NCBI GenBank assembly: GCA_905215835.1 | Contig: CAJMRR010000107.1 | Location: 1 to 6,970 of the forward strand | Source: an uncultured bacterium | GTDB lineage: Bacteria; Actinomycetota; Coriobacteriia; Coriobacteriales; Coriobacteriaceae | DNA: 6,970 bases | Reading direction: 5' to 3' | Shown: in pieces, positions 1-5,544 of the stretch | How positions within the stretch are numbered: the stretch's first letter is position 1 | Layout of the letters: each line of letters starts with the position of its first letter | The notes under the pieces: model-generated | Databases searched by the model: none | What the model was told of the DNA's origin: nothing | The model's input: only the letters and a program-made list of their open reading frames with translations | Position numbers and translations under genes: made by a program

Positions 1-1
1 C

Positions 2-406
2 GGTGGCCGTCGTAACGATCGCAACGCTTCCGACAACAACTCCGAGCGCAACGCCTCCGAGAGCCGTCCGCACAGCCATCGCACCAACGCCAGCAACAAC
101 GTCGCTGCCGGCATGGACTTCCCCAACCCCGACAAGCAGGGCAAGGGCAAGAAGCGCAAGGGCGGTCACAACAACGAAGAGGACCACTACAGCCGCATGG
201 CTCGCGAGGCCGAGGAGTACAGCCGCGAGAAGGTGCTCGAGGAGGCTCGTGCTGCCGTCGAGGAGGCCTCTCGCGAGTCCACCGGTCGCCGCAAGAAGCG
301 CAAAGAGAAGCGCGAGCGCGAGGCTGCCAAGGCTCAGGAGGAGCGCAAGATAGAGGAGGCGCTGGCCCAGGGCGTGAACCCCGAGGACCTCGACGCCATC
401 AAGGTC
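2..406 (+). other. Low-complexity N-terminal segment of IF2
   Basis: The visible N-terminal part of IF2 falls into two blocks. First comes an Asn/Ser/Arg-rich stretch in which RNAS recurs within about ten residues (nt 11-55). After that is a Lys/Arg/Glu-rich stretch with clusters such as KGKKRKGG and GRRKKRKEKRERE, which is probably helical or coiled-coil. IF2 N-terminal regions vary in length and sequence between bacteria and are largely dispensable for the core GTPase role, so a precise function cannot be read here. The visible part directly precedes the recognisable IF2_N domain. Confidence 0.75.
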
Positions 407-2134
407 TCCCAGGGCGTTACCGTCCAGGAACTTGCCGAGGCGCTCGACGTTCCGGCCAACGACATCATCAAGCGCCTGTTCCTGCTGGGTACGCCGCTCA
501 CCATGACGCAGTCCATGTCCGACGACCTCGTCGAGCTCGTCGCCGACGACCTGGGTCGTCAGATCAAGATCATCACCCCCGAGGAGGAGAACACCTTCTC
601 GTTCTATGACGATCCCGCCGACCTTAAGCCGCGTGCCCCGGTCGTCACCGTCATGGGCCACGTCGACCACGGCAAGACGTCGCTGCTCGACGCCATCCGT
701 CACACCGGCGTTGCTGCCGGCGAGGCGGGCGGCATTACGCAGGCCATCGGCGCTTCGCAGGTCATGATCAACGACCGCAAGATCACCTTCATCGATACCC
801 CGGGCCACGCCACCTTTACGGCCATGCGTGCCCGTGGCGCCAAGGTGACCGACATCGTAATTCTGATCGTGGCTGCCGACGACGGCGTCATGCCCCAGAC
901 CGTCGAGTCGATCAACCACGCTAAGGCCGCCGGCGTACCCATCGTCGTCGCCGTCAACAAGATCGATAAGCCGGGCGCCAACCCCGACCGTGTGCGTCAG
1001 GAGCTCACCGAGTACGGCGTCATCCCCGAGGAGTGGGGCGGACAGAACATGTTCGTCAACATCTCGGCTAAGCAGAAGATCGGTATCGACGACCTTCTGG
1101 AGACCGTGCTGCTCCAGGCCGACGTGCTCGAGCTCAAGGCCAACCCGGACACCTTTGCCTCCGGCAACGTCCTCGAGGCCAAGCTCGACAAGGGCCGCGG
1201 CCCGGTTGCTACCGTGCTCGTGACCCGCGGTACCCTGCACGTGGGCGATACGCTGGTCGCCGGCCTTACCTACGGCCGCGTCCGCGCCATGCTCGACCCC
1301 AAGGGCCGCGCCGTCACCGAGGCCGGTCCCTCCGACGCCGTCGAGATCCTGGGCCTGCAGTCCGTGCCCAACGCCGGTGACGAGTTCCGCGTGTTCGAGG
1401 ACGAGCGCGAGGCACGTGCGCTGGCCGACGAGCGTTCGCTGAAGGCCCGTATCGAGGAGCAGAGCCGCGTCAAGCACGTCACGCTCGAGAACCTCTTCGA
1501 GACCATTGCCGACGCCGAGGTCAAGGAGCTCAACCTGATCATCAAGGCCGACGTCCAGGGTTCCATCGAGGCCCTTCAGGACTCGCTCGACAAGATGGAT
1601 CAGTCCGAGGTTCGCATCAACACGATCCACTCCGCCGTTGGCGCCATCAACGAGACCGACGTCGTCCTGGCCGACGCCTCCAACGCCATCATCATCGGCT
1701 TTGGCGTCCGTCCCGACGGTAAGGCCCGCTCCGCCGCCGAGCGCGAGGGCGTCGAGATCCGTTGCTACGACGTCATCTACAAGTGCCTCGAGGAGCTCGA
1801 CGCTGCCCGTATCGGCATGCTCAAGCCCACCGAGGTCGAGGTCTCCACGGGTACCGCGACCGTCCTGGACACCTTCAAGGTGCCCAAAGTCGGTATCGCC
1901 GCCGGTGTCCGCGTCGAAGAGGGCGAGATCGCCGCGACCGATTCCGTGCGTCTGGTGCGCGACGGCATCGTGGTCTTCAACGGCAAGATCGCCTCGATGC
2001 GCCACTACAAGGATGAGGCCAAGAGCCTCAAGAGCGGTTCCGAGGGCGGCATTGGCCTGGAGAACTTCCAGGACATCAAGCCCGGAGACCAGATCGAGGG
2101 TTACCGCATCGACCAGGTTGCCCGTACCGAGTAG
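2..2134 (+). CDS. infB: Translation initiation factor IF2, 5'-truncated by the window edge
   Basis: GTPase that delivers initiator fMet-tRNA to the 30S subunit and promotes subunit joining. The frame is open from nt 2, so the true start lies upstream and 710 residues are visible. Numbering visible residues from nt 2: a low-complexity charged N-region (1 to about 135); the IF2_N helical domain (about 139-190); then the G domain with G1 GHVDHGKT (219-226), G2 GGIT ending at T246, G3 DTPGH (265-269), G4 NKID (319-322) and G5 SAK (355-357). A beta-barrel domain II begins near GNVLEAKLDKGRG. Domain III contains the KADVQGS motif. The C-terminal C2 domain ends at the TAG stop. Two oddities are visible: the His usual in GGITQHIGA is Ala248, and several fMet-tRNA-contact positions in C2 are changed. 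The Met at nt 113 is in frame but has no ribosome-binding site and is not the gene start. Codons are strongly C/G-ending, as expected of a highly expressed gene. Confidence 0.98.
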   Translation, partial: GGRRNDRNASDNNSERNASESRPHSHRTNASNNVAAGMDFPNPDKQGKGKKRKGGHNNEEDHYSRMAREAEEYSREKVLEEARAAVEEASRESTGRRKKRKEKREREAAKAQEERKIEEALAQGVNPEDLDAIKVSQGVTVQELAEALDVPANDIIKRLFLLGTPLTMTQSMSDDLVELVADDLGRQIKIITPEEENTFSFYDDPADLKPRAPVVTVMGHVDHGKTSLLDAIRHTGVAAGEAGGITQAIGASQVMINDRKITFIDTPGHATFTAMRARGAKVTDIVILIVAADDGVMPQTVESINHAKAAGVPIVVAVNKIDKPGANPDRVRQELTEYGVIPEEWGGQNMFVNISAKQKIGIDDLLETVLLQADVLELKANPDTFASGNVLEAKLDKGRGPVATVLVTRGTLHVGDTLVAGLTYGRVRAMLDPKGRAVTEAGPSDAVEILGLQSVPNAGDEFRVFEDEREARALADERSLKARIEEQSRVKHVTLENLFETIADAEVKELNLIIKADVQGSIEALQDSLDKMDQSEVRINTIHSAVGAINETDVVLADASNAIIIGFGVRPDGKARSAAEREGVEIRCYDVIYKCLEELDAARIGMLKPTEVEVSTGTATVLDTFKVPKVGIAAGVRVEEGEIAATDSVRLVRDGIVVFNGKIASMRHYKDEAKSLKSGSEGGIGLENFQDIKPGDQIEGYRIDQVARTE

Positions 2135-2138
2135 GGGG
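2133..2138 (+). promoter_or_regulatory. Ribosome-binding site of rbfA
   Basis: AGGGGG lies 7 nt before the rbfA ATG and overlaps the infB TAG stop codon. A ribosome ending infB would stop on top of this site, which favours re-initiation on rbfA. The next bases, TAGCGCTA (2139-2146), form a perfect 8-base palindrome running into the first base of the start codon. Confidence 0.7.
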
Positions 2139-2145
2139 TAGCGCT

Positions 2146-2556
2146 ATGAAGCAAACGCAGGCAACCCGCCGTCTGGGCGAGCAGCTTCGCGAGAAGCTTG
2201 GTTATATCCTGCTCTTTGAGGTTTCCGATCCGCGTCTCGACCTGGTTACTTTGACTGCGGTCGAGGTCGCGGTGGACCGTTCGTTCGCGCGTGTGTACGT
2301 GTCGTGCGATGCGAGCCGCTACGACGAGGTCATGGAGGCGCTCGCAAGCGCCAAGGGCCGTATTCGCAGTCTGTTGGCTCGCTCTCTCGATTGGCGTGTT
2401 ACGCCCGAGCTCGATTTTCGCATCGATCGCTCGACCGATGAGGCCGAGCGCATCACGCGTGCGCTGGAAAACGTTCCCGCCACGCTTGCGATCGAAAAGG
2501 ACGAGGACGGCTATCCGATAGCGGATGCCGCCCAGGAGGCAGCTTTAGATGACTAA
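2146..2556 (+). CDS. rbfA: 30S ribosome-binding factor A
   Basis: Small KH-fold protein that binds the 30S subunit and assists late maturation of 16S rRNA. The 136 residues match the usual family length. Family signatures are visible: an N-terminal helix with RRLGEQLREKLGYIL; then EVSDPRLDLVTLTAVEVAVD, matching the conserved DPRL and V-V-S/A-D strand region; RVYVSCD; the KGRIRSLLARSL helix; and TPELDFRIDRSTDEAERI near the end. The ATG start is supported by AGGGGG 7 nt upstream, and the gene follows infB by only 11 nt, the usual bacterial pairing. The 3' end overlaps the next gene by 8 nt. The acidic tail (after about residue 118) is variable in the family. I see no missing core element. Confidence 0.96.
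   Translation: MKQTQATRRLGEQLREKLGYILLFEVSDPRLDLVTLTAVEVAVDRSFARVYVSCDASRYDEVMEALASAKGRIRSLLARSLDWRVTPELDFRIDRSTDEAERITRALENVPATLAIEKDEDGYPIADAAQEAALDD
2534..2539 (+). promoter_or_regulatory. Ribosome-binding site of the DHH phosphoesterase gene
   Basis: A perfect AGGAGG sits inside the end of rbfA, 9 nt before the ATG at 2549. This is the strongest Shine-Dalgarno match in the window. It fixes the start of the downstream gene and permits initiation independent of rbfA termination. Confidence 0.85.
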
Positions 2557-3592
2557 TTCCGCCGACCTCGCCTCGTGCGAGTCTGCAGATATTCAGCGAC
2601 GCATCCTCGAGCTCATCGAGGGTGCGTCCTCCATTGCGATTTCGGGACACACTTCTCCCGATGGCGACGCCCTGGGCTCCGTATTGGGTCTGGGCCTTTC
2701 GCTCATGAAGTTTTTCCCCAACAAGGACATTGCGCTGCTGCTGGCAGACGATGACCCGGTTCCGCGCATCTACCGCTTTATGGAAGGCTCCGATCGCCTG
2801 GTGCCGGCATCTGCGTATACCGACAATCCGGACCTGTTCATCTCGGTGGACGTGCCGGTCGTCGAGCGTCTGAACAACTCAGCCGAGGTGCTCCGCCGCT
2901 CGTCGCATGTGGTGTGCTTCGATCACCATCCGGCGCGCGAGGAATTTGCCGAGCTGAGCCTGAGGTGCGTCGGCGCCGCAGCCTGCGCCATGATCATCGA
3001 CCGCTTTTTGGACAATTGTGGCATTGTGGCTCGCGATGGTGTCGCGACCTGCCTGCTGTGCGGCCTAGTGACCGATACCGGTCGTTTTCAGTATCAAAAC
3101 GCCGATGCTGCTGCGTTCCATGCCGCCTCGCGCCTGGTCGCGCACGGTGCCGATCCGGCGCGTGTTGCGCTCGAGGTCTACCAGAGCATGCGCGTGGAGT
3201 TCTTGCATCTCAAGTCCATCGTTATGGGCCGCATCAAAACAGTGGCGCACGGTCGCGTGGCATATAGTTATGCGTACCAGAGCGACCTCGAGGCCTGCGG
3301 CGTCACTTCGGATGAGTGCGACGGCCTGGTCGATGTGGTGCGTTCGGTGATGGGCGTGGAGGTCTGCCTGTTCCTGAAGGGCATTGAGGGCGATACCAAG
3401 GTACGCGGCAACCTGCGCTCCAAGGGCGACCTCGATGTGTCCGAGATCGCTGCCAACTTTGGCGGTGGCGGGCATCATGCCGCCGCCGGCTTTTCCAACA
3501 ACGGAACGATTCGCGAGACGCTCGCCGTGGCACTTCCCATGCTGGCCGAGCTGGTGGGGGAGGATCCCGCTTCGGTGACCGTCGAGCTCTAA
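2549..3592 (+). CDS. nrnA: DHH/DHHA1 phosphoesterase, NrnA/CnpB type
   Basis: Cytosolic, metal-dependent phosphoesterase of the DHH family. Members in this operon position degrade short RNA oligonucleotides, dephosphorylate pAp, or (as for CnpB next to rbfA in mycobacteria) hydrolyse cyclic di-AMP/pApA. The substrate cannot be decided from sequence. It has 347 residues, close to the family norm. Motif I is GHTSPDGDALGS, with H34, D38 and D40. Motif II is SVDVP with D101. Motif III is DHH at 125-127. Motif IV is TDTGRF with D176. These supply the expected metal ligands. The C-terminal DHHA1 domain carries LRSKGDLDVSEIA and GGGGHHAAAGF (G305 to H310), the substrate-binding glycine motif. The ATG overlaps the rbfA stop by 8 nt (ATGACTAA) and has a perfect AGGAGG at 9-nt spacing. 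The gene appears intact. Confidence 0.93.
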   Translation: MTNSADLASCESADIQRRILELIEGASSIAISGHTSPDGDALGSVLGLGLSLMKFFPNKDIALLLADDDPVPRIYRFMEGSDRLVPASAYTDNPDLFISVDVPVVERLNNSAEVLRRSSHVVCFDHHPAREEFAELSLRCVGAAACAMIIDRFLDNCGIVARDGVATCLLCGLVTDTGRFQYQNADAAAFHAASRLVAHGADPARVALEVYQSMRVEFLHLKSIVMGRIKTVAHGRVAYSYAYQSDLEACGVTSDECDGLVDVVRSVMGVEVCLFLKGIEGDTKVRGNLRSKGDLDVSEIAANFGGGGHHAAAGFSNNGTIRETLAVALPMLAELVGEDPASVTVEL

Positions 3593-3607
3593 CATTTTGG
3601 ATGGTAC

Positions 3608-4540
3608 ATGGCTCGTCGTACGCCTTCTCAATTGAATATGCTGCTCGCCGTCGATAAGCCGGTGGGCTGTACGTCCCACGACGTGGTATCGCAGTGCCGA
3701 CGCGCCCTCCATGAGCGACGCGTCGGCCATGCCGGTACGCTCGACCCCATGGCCTCGGGTGTCATGGTGGTGGGAGTGGGCCAGGCGACCCGTCTGCTGG
3801 GCATGCTGACCCTCGATACCAAAAGTTATGTTGCCGACATTTCGTTTGGTGTCGAGACCAATACCGATGACGCGGAGGGCGAGGCCGTCCGCACGGTGCC
3901 AGCTGCCCCCGAGCTGCGCGATCTCGCTTACGCCCGTGAGCAGCTGGCCGCTATGCTTGGCCCGCAGATGCAGGTGCCGCCAGCGTTTTCGGCCATCTCG
4001 GTCAATGGCGTTCGCGCCTATAAGAGTGCTGGCGAGGGCAATGCGGTTGAGTTGCCCCCGCGCCCCGTCGAGGTCTATGCCGCCGACCTGATCGCCGTGG
4101 GCGGCGAAGGTGATACGTGTGTGTGGACCGTGGCGTTCTCGGTGAGCAAGGGCACCTATATCCGTGCGCTCGCTCGCGACCTGGGCCGCGCTTGCGATAG
4201 CGCCGCGCATATTTCCGCGCTGCGCCGCACGGCCTCCGGTGTTGTTTCCATTGGCGCCTGTCATGCGGTCGAGGAGCTTTCTCCCGAGTCCGCGGCTGGC
4301 TTTGCCCTGGATCCCATTGCGGCCCTGGGCGCCACACGTGTTGACTTGCCGGGCAATCTTGCCGACGACCTGCTCTGCGGCCGACGCATTCCCGTTGAGC
4401 GTGCGCTTGCCGATTTCGATTCCTCGAAGGCGCTGTTTGCGCTGGTGCTCGATGGGGGACTAAAGGCGCTCGCCCGCATTGAGAGTGGCCGCTTTGTCAT
4501 GGAGCACGTGTTTCCGCAGGCAATCGGCGGTGTTCGATGA
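3608..4540 (+). CDS. truB: tRNA pseudouridine(55) synthase
   Basis: Isomerises U55 in the T-loop of nearly all tRNAs to pseudouridine. It has 310 residues. The N-terminal KPVGCTSHDVV motif is followed by VGHAGTLDPMASG with the catalytic Asp at D46 and the T-loop-contact His at H41. Y74 (in KSY) and R186 (in KGTYIRALARDLG) match the conserved active-site Tyr and Arg. The region QVPPAFSAISVNGVRAY matches the second TruB motif but has Ser131 where Lys is usual, and the following AR pair reads AG (142). The last 80 or so residues form a divergent C-terminal domain like that of other actinobacterial TruB proteins. The gene follows nrnA by 15 nt. The start is uncertain: GGATGG is only 3 nt from the ATG at 3608, and an in-frame ATG at 3638 would also leave the catalytic motifs whole. 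I prefer 3608 because it is closest to nrnA. Confidence 0.94.
   Translation: MARRTPSQLNMLLAVDKPVGCTSHDVVSQCRRALHERRVGHAGTLDPMASGVMVVGVGQATRLLGMLTLDTKSYVADISFGVETNTDDAEGEAVRTVPAAPELRDLAYAREQLAAMLGPQMQVPPAFSAISVNGVRAYKSAGEGNAVELPPRPVEVYAADLIAVGGEGDTCVWTVAFSVSKGTYIRALARDLGRACDSAAHISALRRTASGVVSIGACHAVEELSPESAAGFALDPIAALGATRVDLPGNLADDLLCGRRIPVERALADFDSSKALFALVLDGGLKALARIESGRFVMEHVFPQAIGGVR
4537..4540 (+). promoter_or_regulatory. truB/ribF ATGA stop-start overlap
   Basis: The truB TGA and ribF ATG share ATGA, the classic coupling overlap. A second in-frame ATG follows at once (4540), so either could initiate, with one residue of difference. No good Shine-Dalgarno precedes them; GGCGG about 7-11 nt upstream is the best candidate. 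Re-initiation by ribosomes finishing truB is therefore the likely route. Confidence 0.7.
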
Positions 4541-5544
4541 TGTTGTCCGCTCGCGAGCTCGCGCGTGTCTTTTTCGCGGGCGAGTCGGACGAGGCTCGCA
4601 TCGTTGCTGCCGATACGTTTGATGAGTTTGAGCACTTGGGTGCCGCTTCAATCGCCATTGGCGTGTTCGACGGCGTTCACCGTGGACACCAGGAACTCAT
4701 CGAAGCGCTTGTCCGTGATGCCCGTGCCCATGGCTGTAAGGCGGTCGTGGTTACCTTCGATCCCGACCCGGACGTTGTGGTGAGCCCTTCGCCCGCTCAA
4801 AAATTGATGACGACGGCCGACCGTCTGCATGCCTTGGCTCAAACCGGGGTCGATGCGGTGGTGGCCGTTCCCTTTACGCCTGAGGTTGCGGCACTCGACC
4901 ATGTCGGTTTTCTCGCACTGCTGTCACGCGTAGTCGACATTCGCTCGATTCGCGTTGGCAGTGACTTTAGGCTGGGTCGTGGCGGTGCTTCTGGTGTTGC
5001 CGAGATGCGCTCCTGGGGTTCCGAGCACGGCGTTGACGTGTATGGTCACGACCTGCTTTGCGAGGGCGGTGAGGCCATTTGCGCCACCCGTATTCGTCAT
5101 GAGCTGGGACAGGGCCATGTGGAGCTTGCTGCTGAGTTACTCGGCCGTCCGTATATGGTGCGTGGCGGTGTTATTCGCGGCCGTCACGAGGGTTCTGGCA
5201 TGGGCTTTCCCACGGCAAACTTGCAGGTTCCCGACGGCATTCAGGTGCCAGCCGATGGCGTGTATGAGGGTCTGGTGCTGGTCGATGACACCGCGTGGCC
5301 CGCTGCCGTGAACGTCGGTCTGCCGCCAACGTATGCTGACGATGCGGCATCTGCGCATCTCGAGGCTAATTTAATTGGTTATACGGGCGACCTGTACGGC
5401 GCTTCCGTTTCGCTGGCGTTTACGCGCTGGCTGCGTCCCTCGCGTGTGTTCGATTCGCTGGATGAGTTGATCGCGACCGTCGAGGGTAATATCGAAGATA
5501 TTCGTCACAACTTGGGCGATCAGGGGGTGAGCATCCGTGATTAG
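4537..5544 (+). CDS. ribF: Bifunctional riboflavin kinase / FAD synthetase
   Basis: Converts riboflavin to FMN (C-terminal kinase) and FMN to FAD (N-terminal adenylyltransferase). It has 335 residues. The nucleotidyltransferase HxGH motif is GVFDGVHRGHQ with H48 and H51. VVTFDPDPD (from F74) and GSDFRLG follow. The second adenylyltransferase motif reads ICATRIR (181-187) where ISSTRIR is usual. The kinase domain begins at LGRPYMVRGGVIRG and carries GFPTAN (223-228, the ATP/Mg-binding PTAN motif), NVGLPPTY (259-266) and the catalytic Glu at E276 in LEANLIGY, then GDLYG. The N-terminus is some 20 residues longer than in E. coli RibF before HxGH. Both domains are complete, but several consensus residues differ, as described in the findings. 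The gene overlaps truB by 4 nt and dnaG by 8 nt. Confidence 0.95.
   Translation: MMLSARELARVFFAGESDEARIVAADTFDEFEHLGAASIAIGVFDGVHRGHQELIEALVRDARAHGCKAVVVTFDPDPDVVVSPSPAQKLMTTADRLHALAQTGVDAVVAVPFTPEVAALDHVGFLALLSRVVDIRSIRVGSDFRLGRGGASGVAEMRSWGSEHGVDVYGHDLLCEGGEAICATRIRHELGQGHVELAAELLGRPYMVRGGVIRGRHEGSGMGFPTANLQVPDGIQVPADGVYEGLVLVDDTAWPAAVNVGLPPTYADDAASAHLEANLIGYTGDLYGASVSLAFTRWLRPSRVFDSLDELIATVEGNIEDIRHNLGDQGVSIRD
5522..5530 (+). promoter_or_regulatory. Ribosome-binding site of dnaG
   Basis: AGGGGGTGA inside the end of ribF differs by one base from the AGGAGGTGA complement of the 16S rRNA tail. The GGGGG core ends 9 nt before the GTG at 5537. This site is the main reason to start dnaG at that GTG; the first in-frame ATG (5750) would remove the zinc finger. 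Confidence 0.8.

Noticed and set aside
113..115. Internal ATG in infB as the gene start or a short IF2 isoform start
   Set aside because: The frame is open upstream to the window edge and no purine-rich site precedes this ATG. Internal IF2 starts are known in E. coli, but nothing here supports one.
3..353. Alternative + frame of 116 codons at the left edge
   Set aside because: The product is a Thr/Ala/Arg/Ser-rich low-complexity string, typical of an out-of-frame read of G+C-rich coding DNA. The IF2 frame is open through the same region and continues into recognised domains.
2139..2146. TAGCGCTA palindrome as a regulatory operator or hairpin
   Set aside because: It is only 8 bases with no loop, and is likely to occur by chance in this composition. 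No second copy was noticed at the other junctions.
3593..3607. Possible terminator between nrnA and truB
   Set aside because: The 15-nt gap has a TTTT but no inverted repeat before it, so it cannot form an intrinsic terminator.
3065..4264. A 399-codon open frame on the minus strand across nrnA and truB
   Set aside because: It is in exact antiparallel register with both sense genes, so its stops would need sense TTA, CTA or TCA codons, which are rare here; it ends at the CTA at 3065. It has no ribosome-binding site before 4264 and crosses two well-conserved genes.
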